The notes: generated by a model from the letters alone, not told the origin. A DNA stretch of 64,000 nucleotides from Nocardia iowensis (GCF_019222765.1 NZ_CP078145.1:3782001-3846000); one strand, 5' to 3'. Numbered from the stretch's first letter, positions 21,992 to 30,440 are shown. Numbers and translations: made by a program.

Positions 21992-22204
21992 TCACCGATA
22001 GTGCTTGCGCGGTGTGTACACCGGTGCACCGAGGATCAGCAGCAACCACGCCCAGCTGTCGGAGACCAGAACAAGTGCTATCGCCGCGATCACGGTTGCC
22101 GCGGCACACGCCGGTCGCCATAGCGGTCCTTCCTCCGCAGCGACCGCGATTGGTGCCTGTCCGGGTTCGACGGCGCCGGTTTGTTTGCCGGGAATGCCGA
22201 CCAT
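21992..22204 (-). CDS. Small membrane protein downstream of sugAB-like genes
   Basis: 70 residues: a hydrophilic N-terminus, hydrophobic stretch at about 32-58 (ACAAATVIAAIALVLV, then WLLLILGAPVY), and a basic tail RKHYR. Probably one or two membrane helices. It follows the second permease by 60 bp on the same strand, in the place where the transporter ATPase gene is expected. Function unknown. A palindromic element lies 42 bp upstream of its start. Confidence 0.6.
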   Translation of the reverse strand: MVGIPGKQTGAVEPGQAPIAVAAEEGPLWRPACAAATVIAAIALVLVSDSWAWLLLILGAPVYTPRKHYR

Positions 22205-22246
22205 GACGAAAATTATCCTCGGCTCGAGTCCGGTCGGTTGGGTGTG

Positions 22247-22262
22247 TTGCCATGGTTGGGAA
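22247..22262. promoter_or_regulatory. Palindromic operator-like element, copy 5
   Basis: TTGCCA-TGGT-TGGGAA, one mismatch. It lies between the second permease stop (2 bp away) and the small membrane gene start (42 bp away). Confidence 0.6.
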
Positions 22263-22264
22263 GC

Positions 22265-23143
22265 TCAGCTCTTGACGCCGCCCGCGGTGAGGCCGGAGAT
22301 GATGCGGCGCTGGAACAGCAGGACCATGATGACCAGCGGAATCGACACCATGACGCCCGCGGCCATGATCGCGGCGTACGGCTCGACCAGCGGGTTGTTG
22401 CCGGAGAACCGGGCGACCGCGACGGTCACCGGCTCGGTGGCGCCGCTGGAAAGCAGTCGGGCCAACAGGTATTCGTTGACCGCGGCGATGAACGCCAGGA
22501 TCGCGGTGGTGAACACGGCCGGCGCCGCCAGCGGCAGCATCACCAGCCGGAACGCCTGCAATTTGGTGGCGCCGTCGATCCGTGCGGCCTCTTCGAGTTC
22601 CCACGGCAGCTCGGCGAAGAACGAGGCGAGAATGTAGACGGTCATCGGCAGCACGAACGAGATGTTCGGGATGATCATCGCCTGGTACTTGCCGATCCAG
22701 CCGAGATTGGTGAACAGCTGGAACAGCGGGGTGACCAGCACGACCACCGGGAACATCGACGCGCTCAGGATCAGCCCCGACACCAGGTACTTGCCGCGGA
22801 AGGTGAGCCGCGCCAGCGCGTACGCGCCGAGCACGCCGAGCACCAACGCGATCACGGTGGTGACCGAGCCGATGATCACGCTGTTGGCCAGCGCCTTGCC
22901 GAAGTTGTTGCCGCGGCTGGTGTCGAACGCGTTGCGGAAGTTCTCCAGCGTGAGGTGTGTCGGCCACGGCGGGCCGCCGAAGGTGTAATCGGGATCGCGG
23001 AACGCGGTGACGGCCATCCAGTAGAACGGCCCGAGTCCCCAGATCAGCACGATCGCCACGCCCACGTACAGCCGCACCGAACGAAGCCGCTGGGTCCACG
23101 GAACCGATTGCCCGGCAGGCTTTTCAGCAGTCCGAACCGACAT
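22265..23143 (-). CDS. sugB: Sugar ABC transporter permease, SugB-like
   Basis: 292 residues from ATG 23143, which overlaps the stop of the upstream permease by one base (TGATG). It has six predicted membrane helices and the inner-membrane EAA loop (ELEEAARIDGATKLQAFRLVMLPLAAPA) of carbohydrate uptake (CUT1) permeases. It closely resembles SugB, the second permease of the mycobacterial trehalose recycling importer LpqY-SugABC. A longer open frame exists but starts in the upstream gene. The substrate-binding lipoprotein and SugC ATPase genes are not found nearby. Confidence 0.85.
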   Translation of the reverse strand: MSVRTAEKPAGQSVPWTQRLRSVRLYVGVAIVLIWGLGPFYWMAVTAFRDPDYTFGGPPWPTHLTLENFRNAFDTSRGNNFGKALANSVIIGSVTTVIALVLGVLGAYALARLTFRGKYLVSGLILSASMFPVVVLVTPLFQLFTNLGWIGKYQAMIIPNISFVLPMTVYILASFFAELPWELEEAARIDGATKLQAFRLVMLPLAAPAVFTTAILAFIAAVNEYLLARLLSSGATEPVTVAVARFSGNNPLVEPYAAIMAAGVMVSIPLVIMVLLFQRRIISGLTAGGVKS

Positions 23144-24078
23144 CAGTGCGCCTCCCGCTGTTCTTCCTGAACGCGAACCGCGTTGGCTCCCAGAACCCGT
23201 ACTAGGAAGAACGCCACTGCGAAGATAAGCACAAAGGTGATCACCGAGAGGGCGGCGGCGCTGTTGGGGCCTTGCCGGCCCTGTTCGACCACCAGCATCG
23301 ATATCGTGCGGGTGGCCGGGTTGCCCAACGTCATGATCGCGGGCAGGTCGTACATGCGCAGCGCGTCCATGGTCCGGAACAGCACCGCGACCAGCAGGGC
23401 GGGCTTCAGCAGCGGCAGCGTGATCCGGGTGAACCGCTGCCAGGCCGAGGCGCCATCGACCTTGGCGGCCTCGTACACGTCGGCCGGGATCACCTGCAAT
23501 CCCGCCAGCAGCAGCAAGGCCATGAACGGCGTCGTCTTCCAGACGTCGGCCACGATCACCGCGAACCGCGCGGGCCATGCATCGGAGGTCCACAGGATGT
23601 GCGTGCCGAGCACCCGGTTCACCACGCCGTCGTACTGGAACATGAACTCCCACAACCGCGCCGTGACCGCGGTCGGGATCGCCCACGGAATCAGCACCGC
23701 GGCGCGCAGCAACGCCCTGCCGCGAAATGTCTTGCCCATTACCATCGCCATACCCAGACCGAGTAGGACTTCGAACGTAACGGTGACCAGTGTGAAGAAC
23801 AGCGTCACACCGATGGCCGACCAGAATTGCGAACCCAAGTTGCCGGTTGGGCAGGACGCGAGGCCTCCGGTGGCCATCCGACAGTAACCCAGTAGCCAAT
23901 GCGAATAGTTGTAGAGTCCGATGGTGTGATCCGGAACGAAAAGGCCTGTCCCGTCTTGCAATTTATCGTCGGCCTGAAACGAGCTGAGTAACGCGAGCAG
24001 CACCGGATATCCGACGACCACTGTGAGCGCTACCAGCGTTGGCGCGACGTAAAGCCATGGTCTCCATGAACGAATCAC
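23143..24078 (-). CDS. sugA: Sugar ABC transporter permease, SugA-like
   Basis: 311 residues from GTG 24078, chosen because GGAG stands 8 bp upstream; GTG 24087 is an alternative. It has six membrane helices and the EAA motif (YEAAKVDGASAWQRFTRITLPL). VADVWKTTPFMALLLLAGLQ and RLWEFMFQYDGVVN are typical of SugA from the trehalose importer. A periplasmic loop between helices 1 and 2 contains two cysteines. It is the first gene of the remaining operon; directly upstream lies a broken lacI-type gene rather than a binding protein. Confidence 0.85.
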   Translation of the reverse strand: MIRSWRPWLYVAPTLVALTVVVGYPVLLALLSSFQADDKLQDGTGLFVPDHTIGLYNYSHWLLGYCRMATGGLASCPTGNLGSQFWSAIGVTLFFTLVTVTFEVLLGLGMAMVMGKTFRGRALLRAAVLIPWAIPTAVTARLWEFMFQYDGVVNRVLGTHILWTSDAWPARFAVIVADVWKTTPFMALLLLAGLQVIPADVYEAAKVDGASAWQRFTRITLPLLKPALLVAVLFRTMDALRMYDLPAIMTLGNPATRTISMLVVEQGRQGPNSAAALSVITFVLIFAVAFFLVRVLGANAVRVQEEQREAH

Positions 24079-24159
24079 GTAAACCACTCCGATCCTGCCT
24101 GTTCGATGTGCACCGTTCGACCATGCCTGCACTACTATCCAGCCTTCCCAGCGGCGGGA

Positions 24160-24760
24160 ATCTGGACGCAGTGCACCGGTCTGCGGAGAGGGAAGCTCTC
24201 GCCCGAGTCCTGGCGAGGAGCCGTACCGGCAGAGTGTGCTGTGAGGGGACGGTGTCGTCGCCGTTGATGGGCGCCAGCAGCAGTTCGGTCGCCATCCGGC
24301 CCATCGCGGTAGCGTCGTGGGCCGTGCCTGTGACCGACGGTCGCAGCAGGTCTGCGAATTCGAAGTCGTCGAAGCCGACCAGGCGCGCTCGTCGCTGACG
24401 TTCTGCGCGTGCAAGGCGCGGACAGCAGCCTAATGCGGTCGGCGGCTCGACCAGCCCGAGCAGGCTATCGGTGGCGGCCTGTGCCTCGGCCGAGCTCGTC
24501 ATGTCGAGCGGATGAGGCTTGGGTCGACTCGCTGCCTTCGTGCCTCGAACGCCGCGTAGTCGTTGCGCGTCGGTATAACGCCGATGACGCCGATGCGGCG
24601 CTGGCTGTTCCGAAGTGGGTGGGCCGCAGCGGCATAGCCACCGCGAAGCCGTTGGCGAGTACGCATCTGCTGCGACACCCGACGCGGGACGGTCGATGAA
24701 CACCAGCGGCACGCCGGCTGCTGCTCCAGTCTCAGCAAAGCGCGGACAGTGAAGCTCATG
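24160..24760 (-). pseudogene. Decayed LacI-family regulator
   Basis: Pieces of the LacI/GalR sensor domain occur in order but in different frames: PLVFIDRPASGVAADA near 24650-24710, QRRIGVIGVIPTRNDYAAF near 24550-24600, then LVGFDDFEFADLLRPSVT and AMGRMATELLLAPINGDD at about 24230-24400. The helix-turn-helix end and the C-terminus are lost. LacI proteins commonly regulate the sugar ABC operon they adjoin, so the SugAB-like genes have probably lost their own repressor. Confidence 0.8.
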
Positions 24761-24795
24761 GGTGATGCGGTTTCAGTCTGCCCGCTGGAGTGGAC

Positions 24796-24811
24796 TTACC
24801 ACTGTTGGGAA
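24796..24811. promoter_or_regulatory. Palindromic operator-like element, copy 6
   Basis: TTACCA-CTGT-TGGGAA, one mismatch. It lies 335 bp upstream of the DUF4254 gene, just outside the decayed lacI gene. Confidence 0.6.
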
Positions 24812-25050
24812 CCTAGGTCGATGATGTTCGGCTCGACGAAGCTCGTGGCATTGTGAAACGCGTCGAGTTCATTGGTGTCAATCGTATCGCGGTTGAGAGT
24901 CCATACGATTGCTCTGGCATTGCAGAAAAGCAGAGAATTCAGGACAGCTTCCGTCAAATGTGCCCTGCCACTGGATCGGTCGTGCAGAAGAGTGACGAAA
25001 AGGGTGTCACACAGACGTGACAAGTAATTTCTCAGCAGTGGGAAGCTCAT
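24796..25050 (-). CDS. Doubtful small ORF between two operator-like elements
   Basis: An 84-codon frame whose last stop falls inside one palindromic element and whose ATG lies just beyond the other. The C-terminal part (ELDAFHNATSFVEPNI) reads like protein, but the start is unsupported and no family is recognised. It may be a remnant. Confidence 0.25.
   Translation of the reverse strand: MSFPLLRNYLSRLCDTLFVTLLHDRSSGRAHLTEAVLNSLLFCNARAIVWTLNRDTIDTNELDAFHNATSFVEPNIIDLGSQQW
25029..25044. promoter_or_regulatory. Palindromic operator-like element, copy 7
   Basis: TTCTCA-GCAG-TGGGAA, one mismatch. It lies 101 bp upstream of the DUF4254 start. Confidence 0.65.
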
Positions 25051-25145
25051 GCCGGGGTCGGGGGTGCACGCTAGATATCGGAGTGGACAACTCGCCCGTC
25101 AGCTGCTCCTGAGGCTGGGTCCGCTTCGGATTGCGGGGCCGACTG

Positions 25146-25631
25146 ATGGATATTACATGCGGACAACGGCGAGAGTCGCCGGAGATCGAGGCTGTTATCT
25201 TGCGTAATTTGCTACTGGCCACCAAGGCGGAGTTGATTGTCGCATTGTGTGGCTCCTTTTCTGGCGACGGGTCCTGTGGACCGCTGTGCCGAGAGGCGCA
25301 CAGTCTTGTGCAGTTGCATCGCCGCCGCCGTAGTCAGCCTCTCAGTTGCAGCGAAATCGATGGCCGCCGAGCGGAAATAGTCGCTTGCATCGATGAGTGG
25401 GTCACCCGCGCCGCGCCGTGCCGGAACGGCAGTGCGCGCCTTCATCCCGAATCGGTCGGGATGTTGATCGACCGGATGGCAGCCGCTGCCGCGCGGGTGC
25501 TGGACGCGCTGGAGCGGGACGGCCCGGCAGGCACGGAGACACATGCGGCGTGGGTTCGGCTCGCCGAATTGGAGATTCAGTATGGCGATCTTGTCGCCGA
25601 GGTAACGGACGGGCGGCGCCGACTTGTCTGA
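25146..25631 (+). CDS. DUF4254 domain protein
   Basis: 161 residues from ATG 25146 (an earlier in-frame start at 25131 exists). The C-terminal half carries the DUF4254 signature: RRAEIVACIDEWV, LHPESVGMLIDRMAAAAAR, AAWVRLAELEIQYGDLV. The family is helical and common in Nocardia, of unknown function. Two operator-like elements precede it and one follows its stop by 24 bp. Confidence 0.7.
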   Translation: MDITCGQRRESPEIEAVILRNLLLATKAELIVALCGSFSGDGSCGPLCREAHSLVQLHRRRRSQPLSCSEIDGRRAEIVACIDEWVTRAAPCRNGSARLHPESVGMLIDRMAAAAARVLDALERDGPAGTETHAAWVRLAELEIQYGDLVAEVTDGRRRLV

Positions 25632-25654
25632 GTTTCCATCGATCCCGCTGCCGC

Positions 25655-25670
25655 TTCCCAATCTTGGGAC
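25655..25670. promoter_or_regulatory. Palindromic operator-like element, copy 8
   Basis: TTCCCA-ATCT-TGGGAC, one mismatch. It lies 178 bp upstream of the whiB-family start, in the gap after the DUF4254 gene. Confidence 0.65.
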
Positions 25671-25848
25671 GCGCGTAAGCTGAGTCGCGCAAGTCGGCAC
25701 ATGACCCCCGACGTCGCTCGAATGCGACGTGGGGCGGTACGGCGGACGCGTTATGAAGTTGCTTCGGCGGTCGCGCCGAATGCAGCCGACGCTCGCCAGA
25801 CCCGACAGTTTGCCCCGATGAGGGCAGGTTCACGACGAGGAGTCCCCA

Positions 25849-26145
25849 GTGCATATGTCGACCAATCCCTTGCTCCCGAATGCCGATATCTGGGATTGGC
25901 AGCTGAGTGCGGCCTGTCGCGGTCAGGATTCCGCGATGTTCTTCCATCCAGAGGGCGAGCGTGGGTTCGCCCGCACCGCCCGCATCAGGCGCGCCAAGCA
26001 AATTTGCCAGTCTTGCCCCGTTCTCGCGCAGTGTCGTAGCCACGCGCTGGAAGTCGGTGAGCCTTTCGGTATCTGGGGCGGGTTGTCCGAAGTTGAGCTC
26101 AGCAATGCCCAGCGGCAGCGGAGGAACTGGGTCGACCAACAATGA
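25849..26145 (+). CDS. WhiB-family iron-sulfur transcriptional regulator
   Basis: 98 residues from GTG 25849, behind GAGGAG; ATG 25855 is the alternative. It has the four WhiB cysteines (AACRG, then CQSCPVLAQC) that hold a 4Fe-4S cluster and the GIWGG turn that contacts the primary sigma factor. The C-terminus is basic (RQRRNW). WhiB proteins sense redox or nitric oxide and steer development, stress or virulence genes. The subfamily cannot be settled from the sequence alone. The next gene overlaps its stop. Confidence 0.93.
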   Translation: MHMSTNPLLPNADIWDWQLSAACRGQDSAMFFHPEGERGFARTARIRRAKQICQSCPVLAQCRSHALEVGEPFGIWGGLSEVELSNAQRQRRNWVDQQ

Positions 26146-26564
26146 GTGATCTTTTGCTCGAGGAGGCTTACCGTTTCCTGGACTGGGCTCGGGAACACGG
26201 TGCGAGGCTGGATGGCACCGACAACAGCGTCTGGTTTGTGCAAGGTGTGGTGGAGTCGATGTCCGTCGACGCTGAAGAGGAGTCCTCGCTCCGCGCCGTC
26301 AAATGCCTTGCGTATTCTGTATACCTGGCGGAGCTGCTGGCTGCGACGTGCAGCGGCGTTCGGTGCGTCGTCGATGGGGTCGGCATGCACCTGAGGGAAG
26401 TGTTCGCGGTCCGGGACGGCGCTCCGATACAACTCACGCTCAGCTGGATCCAAGGGGGCCTCGTCGATCCGGCGGCGAACAACATTGTGTTCAAATTTGC
26501 TGGGGCGCTCCGAGATTTTGGGGAGCCACAGCGTGCCCAAGCGCTACTAGAGCAACTCTTGTAG
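26142..26564 (+). CDS. Hypothetical protein translationally coupled to whiB
   Basis: 140 residues; the ATG overlaps the whiB stop (ATGA). A soluble, acidic protein with no signal peptide or membrane helix. YRFLDWAREHGARLDG at the N-terminus and FKFAGALRDFGEPQRAQALLEQLL at the C-terminus suggest helices around a mixed core. I recognise no family. Tight coupling to the whiB gene suggests it works with that regulator. Confidence 0.6.
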   Translation: MSDLLLEEAYRFLDWAREHGARLDGTDNSVWFVQGVVESMSVDAEEESSLRAVKCLAYSVYLAELLAATCSGVRCVVDGVGMHLREVFAVRDGAPIQLTLSWIQGGLVDPAANNIVFKFAGALRDFGEPQRAQALLEQLL

Positions 26565-26575
26565 CGCAGCGCGCA

Positions 26576-27097
26576 TCAGATCAGCGTGCCGTCGTAGCAC
26601 ATGCTCGATGAGCGCCATGACGGAGGCTGAACCGTACCCGGGTCGAGAGTCCAGTACGAGCTCGGGCCGGCTGCCTTCCAATACAGCTTCCCGGTTCCGT
26701 CGGGTACGGCCTCGTACATAGCTTCACGCCCTTCGACCAACTGATTTCCGACGCAGTAGTCCATGTAGTCAGTGCCGGGCTGAATCGCACCCGCGCTGAA
26801 CCTGCCGGTCGGGTCGAAATCCGCCCCGGGACTAGGGACCGTGCTCGGTTGGCGGACCGGACCCTCATTAATCCAGCGCGAGGCCCCGGCTACCCCCGTT
26901 CCGCAGCTGAAGCTCCAACCGCCGGCGTAAACGGTTGCCCCGGATGGGTGCTGGTTGTCTGCCCACAAACAGCCAATGCTGGCGTCCGCGGTGGCCTTGT
27001 CAGCCAGGGCGGGAGTCAGAACGCTCACACCAACTGTAATGACGGCAAGCTGGGCGAGCGCGCAGGCTTCCCATCGCCGAACTGTGCTGATCACCAT
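26576..27097 (-). CDS. Secreted cysteine-containing protein
   Basis: About 173 residues from ATG 27097 (GTG 27094 and ATG 27115 are alternatives; AGGGAG lies just upstream). A signal peptide covers the first ~30 residues, ending near ALADK. The mature part has cysteines (GCLWAD, FSCGTG, DYCVGN, SMCYDG) that could form two disulfides, and aromatic-rich segments. No family recognised. It converges on the whiB partner gene with 11 bp between them. A perfect inverted repeat lies 179 bp upstream of the start. Confidence 0.6.
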   Translation of the reverse strand: MVISTVRRWEACALAQLAVITVGVSVLTPALADKATADASIGCLWADNQHPSGATVYAGGWSFSCGTGVAGASRWINEGPVRQPSTVPSPGADFDPTGRFSAGAIQPGTDYMDYCVGNQLVEGREAMYEAVPDGTGKLYWKAAGPSSYWTLDPGTVQPPSWRSSSMCYDGTLI

Positions 27098-27275
27098 TGT
27101 CTCCCTGTCCGTCATGAGCAGAGGCGGCACCTTTGCCGCTACATGATGGACCGTTTTGGCGGCGACGGATTCCTCGCCATTGCCAGGATTAGGAAGGCTA
27201 TGACTAGGGATCGCCGGGTGGACTCTATAGGTCATGGCTTCCCCCGCGTGGTAGTCGGGATCGACTGCTTTCCAC

Positions 27276-27306
27276 TATGGGACAACGATGAAATCGTTGT
27301 CCCATA
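27276..27306. repeat. Perfect 14-bp inverted repeat with a 3-nt loop
   Basis: The arms TATGGGACAACGAT (27276-27289) and ATCGTTGTCCCATA (27293-27306) are exact reverse complements around GAA. There is no T tract. It lies between two genes transcribed to the left and could be an operator for the secreted protein gene at 27097, or a hairpin ending the transcript of another. It is unrelated to the TTCCCA-N4-TGGGAA family. Confidence 0.6.
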
Positions 27307-27422
27307 CACGGTTATGCCATAGGCGCGCAAAGGAAAATATCCAGACGCGAATTGAACTGCGCCAGGGCAGGGTCGGCCAGAATCGCCGGCACCACGTCGG
27401 TCAGGTCATCGGGCCGGTCGGA

Positions 27423-27818
27423 TCAGCACTGCGTGGCATGTGGTCGGCAGACGTACCAGCTTCCGTCGGGTCGGACCACGCGCGTCCAGGTGGCGCCTTG
27501 GCTGTCGCGTTCCACTCGCTCCCTGGTAGTCTCGCGCAACTCTTGCTGCCGGTTGTGGTATGCGCGTACATTATCTCGGATCTCGGCACGGTCCAGTTGA
27601 TCGGTCGGCGGGTAGTGGTGTCCGTAGGGATCTACGTGGCGCTGCGGGTGAGCGCCGATCCTCGATGTTTCGGACCGTGAGTCAGATCCGGCGGACTGCG
27701 AGTCGTGCGACTCGGGCCGCGCGGCGGCGATTCCGGTTCCGATCATTCCGGTCATCGTTCCGATGATCGCGGCTGCAGCAAGCAGTCGGGCTGTCGACGT
27801 GTGGGAGGGGGTATCCAT
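27423..27818 (-). CDS. Small secreted basic protein
   Basis: 131 residues with a signal peptide (residues 1-33, ending near GIAAARP). The mature part is hydrophilic, His/Arg-rich, with a helical middle (IRDNVRAYHNRQQELRETT) and a C-terminal WTRVVRPDGSWYVC segment holding two cysteines. No family recognised. A good promoter lies upstream at 27889-27917, and a perfect copy of the palindromic element about 30 bp further upstream. Confidence 0.6.
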   Translation of the reverse strand: MDTPSHTSTARLLAAAAIIGTMTGMIGTGIAAARPESHDSQSAGSDSRSETSRIGAHPQRHVDPYGHHYPPTDQLDRAEIRDNVRAYHNRQQELRETTRERVERDSQGATWTRVVRPDGSWYVCRPHATQC

Positions 27819-27888
27819 CGAGTTTCTCCATTTGCTCCGGCTGTGTCGTTGCGGCGAGCTGGTGCGCTCATCGACGCGCTCGGCCCGC

Positions 27889-27917
27889 GTATAACGTGCC
27901 GTTGACTATCGGTGCAA
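27889..27917 (-). promoter_or_regulatory. Candidate sigma-70 promoter for the secreted basic protein
   Basis: On the minus strand, TTGCAC (27917-27912) and TTATAC (27894-27889) are separated by exactly 17 bp. Transcription would start near 27881, leaving a leader of about 60 bases before the start at 27818. The palindromic element at 27949-27964 then sits near -68 to -83. Confidence 0.5.
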
Positions 27918-27948
27918 TGACCAGTGTGCCGCTTGCTAGGAGCATAAA

Positions 27949-27964
27949 TTCCCACCGATGGGAA
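27949..27964. promoter_or_regulatory. Palindromic operator-like element, copy 9 (perfect)
   Basis: TTCCCA-CCGA-TGGGAA, an exact inverted repeat. It lies 130 bp upstream of the secreted basic protein start, upstream of its candidate -35 box, which suits an activator site. Confidence 0.7.
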
Positions 27965-28218
27965 GTTTGATGCGTCGCCGCGGCGTTCCATCGGGAAGGG
28001 GCGGGTGGTCGCGTTGGACTCGCGTGAACGTTCCATGGCGCACCCTTGAGTGCAGGGGTCCGACGCTGAAGGGATGCGGAGTGTGTGAGTACCAAGTGGC
28101 GGTGCGTGATTGGACAGCATCCCTCGCCAGGTGAATCCCATCGCAACCGGTGAACCCCGAAGGGTCTGCCTCGCCGCTACCGGGCACAGTATCGGCACCA
28201 GCGGACTATGATCACGGC

Positions 28219-28572
28219 GTGACGTCTCGTGCGGATTTGGCTAGGTGGTCGGCCGTCCAAAATGAGCTGGCAAGACTTCGGACCCAGCAGACTCAGATGA
28301 AGAGTGTGCCGCGACAGAACGAGCCCAAGGCATATGTAGCCCACAAGGGACGCAAACCAACCATGAGATGTCCGCGCTGCCGCGACCTCTATGATCTTCC
28401 AGCGCGGTCCCGCGTTACACGTGGTCGGGGCATCAAGATTTGCGGCGACTGCGGGGCCAACGAGGCGGCCCGGGAAGCAGCTGGGCTGCCGCCTATCCAG
28501 CGCGCGGACTGGCCAATCAGTGACGAGCACCAGGCGGTGGCCGAAGGGCGCGCCGAGCTGTACGTGTGGTAG
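28219..28572 (+). CDS. Small zinc-ribbon protein, phage-like
   Basis: 117 residues from GTG 28219, or 140 from GTG 28150. A helical N-terminus (RADLARWSAVQNELARLRTQ) precedes a zinc ribbon, CPRC and CGDC (with 25 residues between them), then REAAGLPPIQRADW. Similar small zinc ribbon proteins are common in actinophages and integrated elements. Function unknown. Confidence 0.5.
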   Translation: MTSRADLARWSAVQNELARLRTQQTQMKSVPRQNEPKAYVAHKGRKPTMRCPRCRDLYDLPARSRVTRGRGIKICGDCGANEAAREAAGLPPIQRADWPISDEHQAVAEGRAELYVW

Positions 28573-29103
28573 CCCCCGCGCGTACGCCGCCAGACGTCCT
28601 TGATGTAGAGCATGGTCCATGGGACAGGCATCCCGTCGGCTCAAGGCCTCGGCAGACCAGGAACGTGCCCGTCCTCGCGTTCACCGCCTACACCGCATGG
28701 TGGAGAGGTGCACACGGCCGGACCGCCGGGTTTGGCGCCGCATAACCCTTACATCCCGAGTCGCGCTCACATCGCCCATGCCGTTCGCTCAGTACGAGCG
28801 CCCGTGCAGCCAGTACCTGCTCCACGAAATCCGGGGTGTCACACTGCCGCATCTAGTACGAAGCTCCGACATGACGTCAGACTGCGGATCGGTAGACTGC
28901 CTACCCGGATTCAGGTTCCGCTGTATCCAGCAATGAGATGGGACGCCGCCTCGGCTCCTGGCAGAGTTCTTGGGGCGGCGTACCCGCTGCCCTTGCAGTT
29001 CGCGGTTGATAGGCGACAGGAGAATGTCGGCGGGAAGCGACAGCGGAATGTCACCAGCCGGGGCCGCCAATAACCAGCTCTGACGCGGCATCTACAGTTC
29101 GGC
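28573..29103. other. Intergenic stretch with no supported gene
   Basis: Open frames here (for example 28612-29073) are Arg/Pro-rich and lack a ribosome-binding site. I see no motif, repeat or RNA signature. Confidence 0.4.
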
Positions 29104-29316
29104 TTGGCCGGGGTGTCATTGTTGGCAGCCGGCACCTACGAAGGGTGCGCGGACCATCGCCGTGCCGAATGGCGCGCACCGCTGGAGCCGGGCGACGAAC
29201 TCGACCTCGACCAATGGGCCAGTGTGCTCGATGAATTCGAGGGCCACGCCCGCGAACTCGACCCTCGCCCCTTGATCGAATGCCGGTTCTTCGGACCCTG
29301 CGGCACGCGCGACTAG
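29104..29316 (+). CDS. Doubtful short acidic protein
   Basis: A 70-codon frame from TTG 29104. The segment LEPGDELDLDQWASVLDEFEG reads like a real acidic helix, and the C-terminus has two cysteines. There is no clear ribosome-binding site. It may be the tail of a lost gene. Confidence 0.3.
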   Translation: MAGVSLLAAGTYEGCADHRRAEWRAPLEPGDELDLDQWASVLDEFEGHARELDPRPLIECRFFGPCGTRD

Positions 29317-29469
29317 TCGGACGCGGCGGGCCCAGGCGTGCAGCTTTCACCTCTGTGATGCACGACGACAAGACTGAGGCCCGCGCACGGCGAGATCGCG
29401 CGCAGCGACGGGGCGATGCGCGCATCGCTAATGTTGTCGCTGCGTGCACGTCGATTGTTAAAGTCGTGT

Positions 29470-30081
29470 TCAGCGCCGCCACTGAATGGGCCACTTACGG
29501 AAAAGGTCTCCGAGGGGCACCGACTGCTGTATCGCTCGCTCGTATTCGACGAAGCATTGGGCCAATGCGCTGCGTAGCGTGCGGATGACACAGACGTGGG
29601 GGTCTTCGTCGTAGCGGTGGCCGTGTTCGAATTCCTTGCGCACGTCGACCGTGTGCGGGGGTTCGGTGACGATTATGGTGAATGGATCCGGACGGGGGAT
29701 CCGGGGCGGGCCGCCGCTGATCGGGGGCATGGACGCACTAACGTAGAGAAGCCCGCCGTGCTCGGTGAACAGCACGTCGGCGCCGTGGGACCGATTGCCG
29801 TAGGGCGGGACGATCCAGCATCGTTGTTCGTCGGCGACGACGTAGCGGGTTCCGGCGGTGTCGACGATGTCGGCCGAGGTCCGCTCCAAAAATTTTTTGG
29901 GGCGCACCAGTTGTAGCCGCAGTCCGTCGTTGAGCTGGCGGAATTGCTCGGCGGCCTCGGCGAGAACCTGGTTGATCTGCTCGGCGAACTCGGCGTCGTG
30001 GCGTTGCTGGGACTGCTGGGTGTGGTCTCGATGGTCGGCGTCGCGGCGAGCGGCAGCGATCGCGTCATCAAAGCTGCTCAT
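29470..30081 (-). CDS. Hypothetical soluble protein
   Basis: 203 residues from ATG 30081; the open frame extends upstream but without protein-like sequence. The N-terminal ~70 residues are a helical, Gln-rich coiled-coil candidate (DHTQQSQQRHDAEFAEQINQ). The C-terminal part is mixed strand/helix (YVVADEQRCWIVPPYGN, FTIIVTEPPHTVDV, RTLRSALAQCFVEYERA). No family recognised. It is divergent from the recombinase remnant. Confidence 0.55.
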   Translation of the reverse strand: MSSFDDAIAAARRDADHRDHTQQSQQRHDAEFAEQINQVLAEAAEQFRQLNDGLRLQLVRPKKFLERTSADIVDTAGTRYVVADEQRCWIVPPYGNRSHGADVLFTEHGGLLYVSASMPPISGGPPRIPRPDPFTIIVTEPPHTVDVRKEFEHGHRYDEDPHVCVIRTLRSALAQCFVEYERAIQQSVPLGDLFRKWPIQWRR

Positions 30082-30169
30082 GGTGGCGCAGCGTAGCCCT
30101 GTGCACCGACATCGCTGGGCCAGCAAGTCCCGGCCTCCGGAGAGGTCCCACCGTAGGAATGTGCGGTTG

Positions 30170-30425
30170 ATGCTGCGCCGCACCCTCGAAGGCCACGAAT
30201 CCGCTCGCCAGCGCGGTAAATCCATCGGCGGCACCACCGTCGCCGACGACACCATGCTCGCCATGGCGCTGCACCTGCGCGAGAACAACCACAGCCTGCG
30301 CGACATCGCCGCACGCCTGGTCATCACCACCGGCAAGAAGAAGGGCCGCCACCCCTCACCGGCCACCGTCCTGCGACTCCTGCGCGACCACGACCAAGCC
30401 ACCACGGCCGCCACCGGACCCGAGA
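30170..30425 (+). pseudogene. C-terminal fragment of a serine recombinase
   Basis: The segment from 30170 reads RTLEGHESARQRGKSIGG, then LRENNHSLRDIAARL and SPATVLRLLRDHD, matching the linker and C-terminal helix-turn-helix of resolvase/Hin-type serine recombinases (usually EGLxxARxxGRxGG and LxxIAxxLG). The catalytic N-terminal domain with its serine is missing. It indicates a past mobile element here. Confidence 0.55.
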
Positions 30426-30440
30426 CAGACTGCGGCGACA

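Noticed and set aside
22181..23170. Long opposite-strand frames over sugA/sugB
   Set aside because: Gln/Arg/His-rich antisense shadows of GC-rich permease genes.
27970..28134. 54-codon ORF directly after the perfect palindrome, with cysteines and tryptophans
   Set aside because: No ribosome-binding site beyond the palindrome itself and no recognisable family; kept out of the gene list.
28612..28645. GGGACAGGCATCCC inverted arrangement
   Set aside because: The arms are in the opposite order to the palindromic element and the repeat is only 4 bp long.
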